This document shows positions 26,139 to 34,169 of a stretch of DNA of 64,000 nt, one piece after another. This DNA is from Cellvibrionaceae bacterium (GTDB lineage Bacteria; Pseudomonadota; Gammaproteobacteria; Pseudomonadales; Cellvibrionaceae): positions 88,763-152,762 of the forward strand of contig JAGKWQ010000016.1 of NCBI GenBank assembly GCA_021151825.1, given 5' to 3'. Below the pieces are notes generated by a model. The model made no database searches. It had not been told where the DNA came from and saw nothing but the letters and a program-made list of their open reading frames with translations. A program made the position numbers and the translations under genes. Numbering within the stretch: position 1 is the stretch's first letter; every line of letters starts with the position of its first letter.

Positions 26139-27296
26139 TTAATTATCAAGCTTACCTTTAGCGTCATAACGCATATCACGCGGCACATTGATATTACGCG
26201 GATATTGCGGTCTGTCGCCCTTACCCTTACGGTAGTTACGCAGTTGAAATACATAGGCAAGCACTTGGGCTACGGCGAGATATAAACCGGCGGGAATTTC
26301 TTCATCAGCATCAGTGGTATAAAAAATCGCGCGCGCCAGTACCGGTGATTGGATAATTTCAATTTTATGGGCGTTGGCGATTTCGCGGATTTTCATTGCC
26401 ATGTGATCGCCGCCCTTGGCGAGCATAATCGGTACATCCATCGTTTCCGGGTCATAGCGCAGTGCCACCGAAAAATGTTCCGGGTTGGTAATTACCACAT
26501 CAGCCTGCGGTACGTTACCCATCATGCGGCGTTGCGCCATCTCTCTTTGCAACTGGCGAATACGGCCTTTGACTTCCGGCTTACCATCGGTATCTTTGGC
26601 TTCGTCTTTCAAATCCTGCCGCGACATTTTTAATTTTTTGTTGTACTGGTAAATCTGGATAGGGATATCAATCGCTGCAATAAAAATCGTTGTTACGGAT
26701 AACAAGATCGTTGCAAAAATAGAAATATCTAATGAATGGATAATGGCGTTACCAACGCTTTCATCCGACAAACGAAACATATCTTGCGCATACAACTGCA
26801 AGATCAAAATCGTGGCCCATAAAATCAGCGATACTTTAGCGATCGACTTGAGTAACTCGATTAACGAGTTCATGGAAAACATACGTTTGATACCCGCAAT
26901 GGGGTCCATTCGATTGAACTGGGGAGTTATCGCTTTGCCACTAAAAATAAATCCGCCCAACGCGATTGGCCCGGCAATCGACGCAATCAGGAGCACCGCC
27001 ATCAACGGGACTATGCTGAATAACCCTTCATAAATAGCAGCACCCAAATGACCGATCATGGCATTGGTATCAAAAATAGTTTCACGAGTGAGAATAAAAT
27101 TGGCGCGGGTGATGCCTATTATTTTGTCTGCCATAAAGCCGGCAAATATATAGAGACCAATGGTCGCCAACATTAAAACGGCTGTGGTAGTTAAATCGCG
27201 GGAACGGGGAATCTGGCCTTCTTCGCGCGCTTTTTCGATCTTGCGCGAACTGGCCTCTTCCGTTTTTTCCTGACCACTGTCATCTTCTTCAGCCAT
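26139..27296 (-). CDS. flhB: Flagellar export switch protein FlhB
   Basis: 385 residues. Four membrane helices lie in the N-terminal half, after the basic start EKTEEASSRKIEKAREEGQIPRSRDL. The cytoplasmic domain contains the autocleavage site, which here reads NPEH (residues 271-274, VVITNPEHFSVALRYD) instead of the usual NPTH. Cleavage after the Asn changes export specificity from hook to filament substrates. The C-terminal tail extends past the globular domain. It is the last gene of the fliL-to-flhB run, 15 bases after fliR. Confidence 0.97.
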   Translation of the reverse strand: MAEEDDSGQEKTEEASSRKIEKAREEGQIPRSRDLTTTAVLMLATIGLYIFAGFMADKIIGITRANFILTRETIFDTNAMIGHLGAAIYEGLFSIVPLMAVLLIASIAGPIALGGFIFSGKAITPQFNRMDPIAGIKRMFSMNSLIELLKSIAKVSLILWATILILQLYAQDMFRLSDESVGNAIIHSLDISIFATILLSVTTIFIAAIDIPIQIYQYNKKLKMSRQDLKDEAKDTDGKPEVKGRIRQLQREMAQRRMMGNVPQADVVITNPEHFSVALRYDPETMDVPIMLAKGGDHMAMKIREIANAHKIEIIQSPVLARAIFYTTDADEEIPAGLYLAVAQVLAYVFQLRNYRKGKGDRPQYPRNINVPRDMRYDAKGKLDN

Positions 27297-27311
27297 AGCT
27301 CACCTTTTCTG

Positions 27312-28097
27312 TCAGGGGCTCAAAGCCAAAGTACGCAGCGTGCCAATTCCTTCTTCCATAATGTCGTAATAAACAGGCAGGAAATTGGCCAGGGTAAACC
27401 ACATAAGCACAAACCCAAAAATCAATGTGATCGGGAAACCAACGGTAAATACGTTTAATTGCGGGGCCGAGCGGCTCATCACCCCAAACGACATATTCAC
27501 AATCATCAATGACGTGAATAACGGCAGGCTCACCAATAAACCTGCGCTAAATAACCAGGAGCCCATATCCACAATCGTGGAAAAATGAGCGCTATTCATA
27601 CCCTCTCCACCAATAGGAAAGGTGGTGAAACTATCAATCAACAACTGCAACACCACCAAATGACCATTCGTGCTTAAAAATAATAATGTTGATAGCAATA
27701 AATAAAATTGCGACAAAATCGTCACGCTCACGCCGCTGGAAGGATCATTCATGGCTGCAAATCCCAAGCCCATCTTCATCGCCATAAATTGCCCGGCCAG
27801 CACAAAGACATGCATAACAACTTGCATACAAAACCCGAGCGCCAATCCAATCAGCACTTCTTGAATTACTATTCCAAATCCTTGCATCGATAATAAAGAA
27901 GTAACTGGCGCAGCAGGTAAAACCGGAGCAACCAACATAGTTGTGAACAGAGTAAGGATAATCCGCAAACGCGCCGGTACTGTACGCGCACCGATGACAG
28001 GAACTGCAAAGTAGAACGCGCTAATACGCAACATCGGCCATATGTAAGTGCCGATAAATTGGCTGAGCTGCTCTTCGCTGATGATCAGTTCTTGCAT
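27312..28097 (-). CDS. fliR: Flagellar export gate protein FliR
   Basis: 261-residue integral membrane protein with about six hydrophobic segments (for example IILTLFTTMLVAPVLPAAP and VVMHVFVLAGQFMAMKMGLG). FliR forms the core of the export gate with FliP and FliQ. The motif GLGFAAMNDPSSGVSVTILSQFY is typical of the family. It follows fliQ after 12 bases. Confidence 0.95.
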   Translation of the reverse strand: MQELIISEEQLSQFIGTYIWPMLRISAFYFAVPVIGARTVPARLRIILTLFTTMLVAPVLPAAPVTSLLSMQGFGIVIQEVLIGLALGFCMQVVMHVFVLAGQFMAMKMGLGFAAMNDPSSGVSVTILSQFYLLLSTLLFLSTNGHLVVLQLLIDSFTTFPIGGEGMNSAHFSTIVDMGSWLFSAGLLVSLPLFTSLMIVNMSFGVMSRSAPQLNVFTVGFPITLIFGFVLMWFTLANFLPVYYDIMEEGIGTLRTLALSP

Positions 28098-28109
28098 CGC
28101 AAAAAAAAC

Positions 28110-28379
28110 CTAACCGATTAAACTCGGCACACTGGAAAAGAGCCGGTTGAACAAGTCCATAAATTTAGTTAGTAACCAGGGGCCGGCAATCATCAATGTA
28201 ATCAGGGTTACAATCAAACGCGGTAAAAAACTTAGCGTTTGCTCGTTAATTTGGGTGGCAGCCTGAAACATACTCACGATCAAACCAACAATCAGGCCAG
28301 GGCCAATAATTACCAACAATATTAAAATAGTGAGATAAAAAGCATCTGCAAATAAATCCATAACGACTTCGGGTGTCAT
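28110..28379 (-). CDS. fliQ: Flagellar export gate protein FliQ
   Basis: 89-residue protein with two membrane helices (AFYLTILILLVIIGPGLIVGLIV and LIVTLITLMIAGPWLL) joined by the conserved FQAATQINEQTLSFLPR loop. The length is normal for the family. It lies between fliP and fliR. Confidence 0.96.
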   Translation of the reverse strand: MTPEVVMDLFADAFYLTILILLVIIGPGLIVGLIVSMFQAATQINEQTLSFLPRLIVTLITLMIAGPWLLTKFMDLFNRLFSSVPSLIG

Positions 28380-28392
28380 GATAATACCTCCG

Positions 28393-29259
28393 TCATATGC
28401 CGTAACTGGCAGCGAGCGTGCCTACAATCATGGCCCAGCCATCCACCAATACAAACAGCATAATTTTAAATGGCAAGGAAATAATCAATGGTGACAACAT
28501 CATCATACCCATGGCCATAAGCACACTGGATACGACAATATCAATCACTAAAAAAGGGATGAAAATAATAAAACCAATCTGGAATGCCGTTTTTAATTCA
28601 CTAATAATAAATGCCGGGACCAATATGTTAAACGGCGTTTCTTCCGGTGTTGCAATGGGCGGATGTTTGGCAATACCAACAAAAAGCGAAATATCTGACT
28701 CACGCGTTTGCGCCAGCATAAAACTGTGAAATGGTGCTGCAGTTTTTGCCAGCGCATCCTGAGCAGTGATTTGCTGGTTGAGATAGGGTTGAAGCGCGTC
28801 CTCGTTCACCTTATTTAATACCGGCTGCATAATAAATAATGTAAGAAAAAGCGCGAGACCAATCAGAATCTGGTTGGATGGCGATTGCTGCAAACCCAAT
28901 GCTTGCCGCAAAATGGAAAACACAATAATGATGCGCGTGAATGAGGTCATCATCATTAATATCGCTGGCAAAAAAGTCAGCGCCGTCATAATCGCAAGAA
29001 TTTGCAAAGTTACTGTGTATTCTTGCGTTCCATTCGGATTGGTTTTTACCGTTAACGCCGGCAAACCTGGAATTGCCGGAAGGCTGCCGAGTTGAGACCC
29101 ATTGGTTTGCGACAAGGGCAAATTCCCTGAGCCAGGGTCTGTAATTGGCGGCAAGCTGGTTTGTGCCGCAACTACACCAGCGATCAACCAGAGCAGTAAA
29201 ATAGAGCACAAGCTGATTAATTTTTTAACAATGGGCGCTTGATAGTTCACCATAATCAT
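28393..29259 (-). CDS. fliP: Flagellar export gate protein FliP
   Basis: 288 residues. An N-terminal signal-like hydrophobic segment (LISLCSILLLWLIAGVVAAQ) precedes the mature part. The FliP signature appears as LTFLPAILMMMTSFTRIIIVFSILRQALG, with further membrane segments to the C-terminus. The ATG at 29259 overlaps the fliO stop (ATGA). A second ATG two codons on (29253) has GGGA at better spacing, so the exact start is open. Confidence 0.95.
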   Translation of the reverse strand: MIMVNYQAPIVKKLISLCSILLLWLIAGVVAAQTSLPPITDPGSGNLPLSQTNGSQLGSLPAIPGLPALTVKTNPNGTQEYTVTLQILAIMTALTFLPAILMMMTSFTRIIIVFSILRQALGLQQSPSNQILIGLALFLTLFIMQPVLNKVNEDALQPYLNQQITAQDALAKTAAPFHSFMLAQTRESDISLFVGIAKHPPIATPEETPFNILVPAFIISELKTAFQIGFIIFIPFLVIDIVVSSVLMAMGMMMLSPLIISLPFKIMLFVLVDGWAMIVGTLAASYGI

Positions 29260-29918
29260 TCCCGCTTTCCGGAATTATTATTGCCATTCGATTGATCGTC
29301 AGCATCGCTTGGCCGTTGTAATATCGCCATCAACTTGCGCCCAAAATCGGAGGTGTTGATATCCGCTGAATTAGCGGCGATAGGGGTATCAAATGTATGC
29401 AAGGTATTGATATGTGTCGGAGTAATACCTAACAGTAATTGCTGGCCACCCGCATCAATTAATACGATGCGCTCACGTGTACCCAACGGCATAGTGGCAA
29501 TAATTTTTAAGTGTGACGTACCGGAAAGATTTCCCTGGCTGAAGCGTTTTACAAACCAGGAGAGACCAAAAATCAAACCGATTACCAACAGTAAGCCAAG
29601 GGTTACGTTCAACAAATGCCCACCGCTGCCGATAGGCGGGCTATTTGCATTTTTGTAATAGGGATTGGTGTTATTCGCGGGCGTTTGCGCATCGTTTTGC
29701 GGGGCCGCTGAAACAGAGGTTTCATTCGGATTTTGTACAGTTGAAACCGGTGATGCGCCAACTGGTGAACTTGTCGCAGCAACCGAGGTAGCAACGGTTG
29801 ATGATATTTCAGTAGGCGGTGACGCAGTAACATCATTAGCAGCAGTGCAAGTCATCGCAGCTGCTAATAGCCCCGCCCCTGTCACGCTGTAAATTACTTT
29901 TTTAAATGCGGGGCTCAT
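29256..29918 (-). CDS. fliO: Flagellar biosynthesis protein FliO
   Basis: 220 residues, a variable family. An N-terminal signal-like segment (VIYSVTGAGLLAAAMTCTAA) is followed by a Ser/Thr/Pro/Val-rich spacer. A membrane helix (LLNVTLGLLLVIGLIFGLSWFV) and the FliO domain follow (LKIIATMPLGTRERIVLIDAGGQQLLLGI). FliO assists FliP oligomer assembly. The gene position between fliN and fliP makes the call secure. Confidence 0.93.
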   Translation of the reverse strand: MSPAFKKVIYSVTGAGLLAAAMTCTAANDVTASPPTEISSTVATSVAATSSPVGASPVSTVQNPNETSVSAAPQNDAQTPANNTNPYYKNANSPPIGSGGHLLNVTLGLLLVIGLIFGLSWFVKRFSQGNLSGTSHLKIIATMPLGTRERIVLIDAGGQQLLLGITPTHINTLHTFDTPIAANSADINTSDFGRKLMAILQRPSDADDQSNGNNNSGKRE

Positions 29919-29941
29919 TGTGCATTCCTAACTTATATCCA

Positions 29942-30349
29942 CTAACGTAATTTTTTGATCCGCTCGGCCGGGCTAATCACGTCGGTCATTCGAATTCCGA
30001 ATTTTTCATTAACTACAACCACTTCACCGTGCGCAATCAAAGTTCCATTCACCAATACATCCAATGGCTCACCGGCCAATCGATCCAGTTCGATAACCGA
30101 CCCTTGATTCAATTGCAATAAATTGCGAATGGTAATTGATGTGCGCCCTACTTCCATCGAAATGGAAACAGGGATATCCAGGATTACATCCAGATCGGGA
30201 CTGCCCGGTGCGGATTGTTTGGTAACTTCATTTTTTAATTCATCAAAACTTACCGCGTGAGCCATAGCCTCATCAACATCGGCCTGCTCAGCCATTGCAG
30301 CGGCCCAATCATCAGCCATTGAGTCCTGATCAATGTCATCATCTGCCAT
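29942..30349 (-). CDS. fliN: Flagellar motor switch protein FliN
   Basis: 135 residues. An acidic, Ala/Met-rich N-terminus of about 55 residues precedes the SpoA-type C-ring domain (VSISMEVGRTSITIRNLLQLNQGSVIELDRLAGEPLDVLV cut here for length, ending GIRMTDVISPAERIKKLR). The ATG at 30349 has AAGGTG upstream; a GTG at 30358 is less likely. The start lies inside the end of fliM (11-base overlap), so translation is coupled. Confidence 0.96.
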   Translation of the reverse strand: MADDDIDQDSMADDWAAAMAEQADVDEAMAHAVSFDELKNEVTKQSAPGSPDLDVILDIPVSISMEVGRTSITIRNLLQLNQGSVIELDRLAGEPLDVLVNGTLIAHGEVVVVNEKFGIRMTDVISPAERIKKLR

Positions 30350-31370
30350 TTTTATCACCTTTGTTCACGTTTGAGTTTTCGCCTTTAGTGCCTGTTATGT
30401 TGTAGGCGCTGCTGCGATCAATAAATTGTTTTACTTTTAATGAAAGGAATCCGTTGGATTGCCCGAGCTGGGTACGAAACATAGGAACACCATTCGCGGT
30501 AAGCACGTGATAATCCGGAAAATCTACTGGAATAACATCACCTACTTTTAAATCCACAATATCGCGCAGAGTAATATCGCGACGAACAATATCGCATTCC
30601 AAATCCACTTTTGCGGAAAGCACGTCTTCACGCAGCGCTTTTTCCCAACGCTCATCGTGCTCATCACTATCGCTTTGCAAACCTGCATCAAGGACTTCGC
30701 GAATAGGTTCAATCATGGAATAAGGAACAGTGATATGCATTTCACCGCCGCCGCCATCCAATTCGATATGAAATGTGCTCACAACAACCACTTCACTTGG
30801 GCTCACAATGTTGGCGAGCGAAGGATTGACTTCAGAATGGACATATTCAAACGTGATCGGAAATACTGCTTTCCAGGCTTCGGTTAAATCCACAAATGCC
30901 TGATTCAAAACCATCTGTACAACACGTAACTCTGTCGGTGTAAATTCACGGCCTTCAATTTTTGCATGGCGACCATCGCCACCAAAAAAATTATCAACTA
31001 ATTTAAATACCAGGCGCGCATCCAGAATAATTAATGCAGTACCGCGCAACGGGCGAAACTTCACCATGTTTAAACTGGTGGGGACATACAACGTGTGCAC
31101 GTATTCACCGAACTTCTGGATTTGTACACCGCCAACAGATACATCCGCTGTTCTACGCAATAGATTAAACATACTGATACGGGTGTAACGTGCAAAACGT
31201 TCGTTGATCATCTCCAGCGTCGGCATGCGCCCACGCACAATACGATCCTGGCTGGTCAGGTCATAATTTTTTACCGTACCCGGCTCTACATCCGATTCGG
31301 TATCTATATCACCGTCATCAACACCGTGTAAGAGCGCGTCAATTTCGTCTTGTGAGAGTAGATCTTGCAC
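30339..31370 (-). CDS. fliM: Flagellar motor switch protein FliM
   Basis: 343 residues. The N-terminal CheY-binding segment MQDLLSQDEIDALLHG is followed by the middle domain (FARYTRISMFNLLRRTADVSV, GTALIILDARLVFKLVDNFFGG) that meets FliG, and the C-terminal SpoA domain packing with FliN. It binds phosphorylated CheY in the rotor C-ring. Starts 10 bases after fliL. Confidence 0.97.
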   Translation of the reverse strand: MQDLLSQDEIDALLHGVDDGDIDTESDVEPGTVKNYDLTSQDRIVRGRMPTLEMINERFARYTRISMFNLLRRTADVSVGGVQIQKFGEYVHTLYVPTSLNMVKFRPLRGTALIILDARLVFKLVDNFFGGDGRHAKIEGREFTPTELRVVQMVLNQAFVDLTEAWKAVFPITFEYVHSEVNPSLANIVSPSEVVVVSTFHIELDGGGGEMHITVPYSMIEPIREVLDAGLQSDSDEHDERWEKALREDVLSAKVDLECDIVRRDITLRDIVDLKVGDVIPVDFPDYHVLTANGVPMFRTQLGQSNGFLSLKVKQFIDRSSAYNITGTKGENSNVNKGDKNGR

Positions 31371-31380
31371 GACGTATTCC

Positions 31381-31950
31381 TTATTGCATTACAAAATTGG
31401 TGAACAGCACTTGCTCAACCGTGGAAGGTGATTTTTTTTCATCATCTTCACTTTTTTCAGCGAGTGCTTGCTGTTCTTTCTTTAACTGGTTATTGATGAT
31501 TTCCAAAGCTTCCGCTTTTAGAGTTTCCTTACCCTCGGTAGTTTGTAATTCATCAAAGTTTTTGCCACTGAATAACATCACCAAACCATTGCGAATCGCG
31601 GGCATGTGTAACTTCAATAATGCTTCCAATGCAGGGTCGCGATATAACAATGTGATCGCCGCCTGCAGATAACGCTGCCGGCCATTCACATTAAAATTGA
31701 TAGTGAAATTAGGAGCCATGTCGAAATAAATAGCGGGTTCCAGCGAAGGCTTTTCCTCTTCTTTGGCAGCCGATTTTTCGTCAGTAGCGGCAGGCGCTGG
31801 CGATAACATTTTGAGCGCAACCACTGTTCCTCCAATAGAAACAGCGACCAACGCAACCGCCAAACCAATAATTAAGAATAATTTTTTCTTCTTTTTACCG
31901 CCGGCATCATCGCCTGCGTCGCTTGTCGCTTTTTGTGGAGCAGCAGCCAT
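31381..31950 (-). CDS. fliL: Flagellar basal body-associated protein FliL
   Basis: 189 residues. A cytoplasmic Lys-rich segment (DAGGKKKKK), one membrane helix (LFLIIGLAVALVAVSIGGTVVAL) and a periplasmic FliL domain follow (AIYFDMAPNFTINFNVNGRQRYLQ, ending EQVLFTNFVMQ). FliL surrounds the stators near the basal body. It is the first gene of fliLMNOPQR-flhB, with a good sigma-54 site just upstream. Confidence 0.96.
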   Translation of the reverse strand: MAAAPQKATSDAGDDAGGKKKKKLFLIIGLAVALVAVSIGGTVVALKMLSPAPAATDEKSAAKEEEKPSLEPAIYFDMAPNFTINFNVNGRQRYLQAAITLLYRDPALEALLKLHMPAIRNGLVMLFSGKNFDELQTTEGKETLKAEALEIINNQLKKEQQALAEKSEDDEKKSPSTVEQVLFTNFVMQ

Positions 31951-31988
31951 GTCAAAACTCCGTCACTTTCAGAGATCAAAAGGGTTTG

Positions 31989-32005
31989 AGCAATACCTGT
32001 GCCAG
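31989..32005 (-). promoter_or_regulatory. Sigma-54 promoter of the fliL operon
   Basis: On the minus strand CTGGCACAGGTATTGCT matches the consensus YTGGCACG-N4-TTGCW at all but one fixed position. Predicted transcription start is about 27 bases before the fliL ATG. A hairpin upstream separates it from fliK. Confidence 0.8.
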
Positions 32006-32074
32006 TATCGCCTTTGAAGCTTAGCAGTGGCTGTGCAGTTTGCGAGGGGAAATTCGATAAAAAACAAAGATGTA

Positions 32075-32103
32075 GAGAAGCTGAGCAATTCGCTCAGCTT
32101 CTC
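32075..32103 (-). terminator. Hairpin after fliK
   Basis: Perfect 12-base-pair stem (32075-32086 with 32092-32103), five-base loop. On the minus strand it is followed after eight bases by TTTGTTTTTT, so it can act as a terminator for fliK before the fliL promoter. Confidence 0.65.
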
Positions 32104-32139
32104 GCCATTAAAGAGTTGTTTGAGAGGAAAATTAAATAA

Positions 32140-33684
32140 TCAGGCGTAATGATCAACCAGGCGAGTTGAGGTAATCGGTGTCATTGCCACCGGAGTAAGT
32201 TCATCATCGTCTACATCACCAGATGTATTGGCATTTCCACCCTGCCCGCGCTCTTGCTCCTGTTGGGCAAAAGACTTATCAGAGACATCAACGTTCACCA
32301 GATTCAAACCCTGCTCGGAAAACATTTCACGCAAGCGGTTGAGTTGTTGATCCAATGCATCACGTACCATCGGATGCGGACTGGTAAACGTTACGGAGGC
32401 CTGATCCTGATTCACACTGACTTTCACATGTAATTGTCCGAGATCCGGAGGATCCAGACGAATTTCGGCAGAACTCACATTTTGCGCAGCCAACCATAAT
32501 ACTTTTTCACCAACAGCCTGGCTCCATTGCGGTTGGCCAACGGTAACTGGCACACCGGTTTGTACCACGAAGCTTCTCGCCGCCGGGGATTGGGATTCCG
32601 CTAAACGAACCAGAGGTTCAGCCAACGCAGTAGAGGTTAACGCGGGTTTTGCCGTATCGACTATCGGAGCTGCTTTATCACCGGAAACATTTGAATCCAT
32701 CAATTTTCCAAGTACTGCTTTACCACTCAGCAAGAGGAAATCCGGATTGTCCGCCGCGGATGTATCCGCATCTGGCGTTGATTCACCTGATACAGCAACT
32801 TGCTCGCCGGTATCCGTGGCTATAGCGTCTGCTGGCAATTGATTAATTACCGCTGCCGTCAAAGAAGTATTGTTAGCATTCGCACTTGAAGCATTATTAA
32901 GCACAGAAGTTGCACCTACCGTCGCACCAGACTGGGCTACCAATATAGATGCATCTACGTCTGTTGCAGGTAAATCACTCGCACTTTGAATATTCTCGCC
33001 AACCAATACTTGAAGCGCAGGAGCATTCTCTGGTGGTGTGGCGATTAAGGGGTATATGAGCGAGGCATCAAGAGGAAGAAGTGCCGGGTCTGTTGGCGCG
33101 TCTTCGGCAGTCACGCCTTTCTCCAATGAATCATCCAGCACTAACTCAGGGCTTGCGCTATTGAGATCTGGCGAAAGCCCTGTTTCAAGACTCAGTAATA
33201 TATCGGAAGAAGTAGCTACCGGAGCTTCCCCATCCATCCCATCAACTTCCTCAACAGGTTTGATCCGGGTCGCTGCAGCCTGGTCAACATCATCACTTTG
33301 CTGAGGAACGGCGTCCCCCGATTCCGTACCTTTTCCCGTGCCGCTAACTTTACTACAACTATTGGTGTCGCTTTTTTTACTGGTGCTCGTGTTTGCAGTA
33401 GCAGGCTTTTCACCCTGACGCTCCACGGATGGGCGAATATCTGCTTTGGCTTTAGCGCGGGAGTCCACAACATCAGCCAGACGTGGCTCTGCCTTCTGGG
33501 CGGGAGCCGGTGGCGCTTTTCGCGCAGCAGGTTTAGGAGCGGCAACTTCTGGCCGCGCCTGTTCCAATGCATTACGAAATTGCTCGCCGGTATCAATACG
33601 GATTTTAGGTGATGCATTTTTACTGGTAGCCGCGTTGGCCCCCGTTGCACCCAGCAAGCTATTAAGAAGATTGCCACTATTCAT
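32140..33684 (-). CDS. fliK: Flagellar hook-length control protein FliK
   Basis: 514 residues. A long low-complexity N-terminal region rich in Ala, Ser, Asp, Pro and Val serves as the ruler. The conserved C-terminal hook-length domain (VLWLAAQNVSSAEIRLDPPDLGQLHVKV cut for length, then SPHPMVRDALDQQLNRLREMF) interacts with FlhB to switch export. Its own sigma-54 site lies upstream and a hairpin downstream, so it is probably transcribed separately from both its neighbours. Confidence 0.94.
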   Translation of the reverse strand: MNSGNLLNSLLGATGANAATSKNASPKIRIDTGEQFRNALEQARPEVAAPKPAARKAPPAPAQKAEPRLADVVDSRAKAKADIRPSVERQGEKPATANTSTSKKSDTNSCSKVSGTGKGTESGDAVPQQSDDVDQAAATRIKPVEEVDGMDGEAPVATSSDILLSLETGLSPDLNSASPELVLDDSLEKGVTAEDAPTDPALLPLDASLIYPLIATPPENAPALQVLVGENIQSASDLPATDVDASILVAQSGATVGATSVLNNASSANANNTSLTAAVINQLPADAIATDTGEQVAVSGESTPDADTSAADNPDFLLLSGKAVLGKLMDSNVSGDKAAPIVDTAKPALTSTALAEPLVRLAESQSPAARSFVVQTGVPVTVGQPQWSQAVGEKVLWLAAQNVSSAEIRLDPPDLGQLHVKVSVNQDQASVTFTSPHPMVRDALDQQLNRLREMFSEQGLNLVNVDVSDKSFAQQEQERGQGGNANTSGDVDDDELTPVAMTPITSTRLVDHYA

Positions 33685-33757
33685 TTGCTGCTCCTGCCAT
33701 AAGCAACGGCAAGTGTTTGCCGTTTGCCCAGTCGATAAGTAGGTTCAGCGGAGATAT

Positions 33758-33774
33758 TGCAAGGGAGGTGCCAA
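33758..33774 (-). promoter_or_regulatory. Sigma-54 promoter of fliK
   Basis: Minus-strand sequence TTGGCACCTCCCTTGCA agrees with the -24/-12 consensus at all but one fixed base. Predicted start is about 60 bases before the fliK ATG, in the gap after the Hpt gene. Confidence 0.82.
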
Positions 33775-33793
33775 CACAAGTTGGCGAGGGAAA

Positions 33794-34126
33794 TTAATGA
33801 AATGCATCCAACTGAGTTAGAACAAGCTGAAATTCCTGCTCAATAAGTGCCACATCCCCGGTCAAATTGTCGAACTCGCCTGCAAGTGCTTTCTTTTCCA
33901 GCGCAGCACACAGGGCCGAGAGCTGCTGGGCACCAATATTACTACTACTTCCTTTAAAACTATGAGCTGCCCGGCGAATCAGGTCGGCGTCATTTCCCTG
34001 GATAAGCTCCTGCAATTTTTTAAGGCGCTCGGTGGAATCCTGTTTGAAGGTTTCAATCAATAGATTGAAATCATCCTCCATTACTTGCTTCAGCGTATTT
34101 AGGGTGTCGTAGTCCAGGTGTTCCAT
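33794..34126 (-). CDS. Histidine phosphotransfer protein (HptB-like)
   Basis: 110-residue Hpt domain. The phospho-acceptor His is in RRAAHSFKGSSSNIGA (residue 55 from the chosen ATG), and the four-helix pattern ends in EFQLVLTQLDAF. A TTG-started extension to 34141 exists, but the ATG at 34126 (MEHLDYDTLN) fits the family. It follows the HsbR-like gene. In Pseudomonas, HptB passes phosphate to HsbR, which controls the anti-sigma antagonist HsbA and thereby FlgM and motility; the same three proteins are encoded together here. Confidence 0.9.
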   Translation of the reverse strand: MEHLDYDTLNTLKQVMEDDFNLLIETFKQDSTERLKKLQELIQGNDADLIRRAAHSFKGSSSNIGAQQLSALCAALEKKALAGEFDNLTGDVALIEQEFQLVLTQLDAFH

Positions 34127-34169
34127 CGATTGGCATCTCAATTAATATTGTGTCGCATCAACATTTGCG

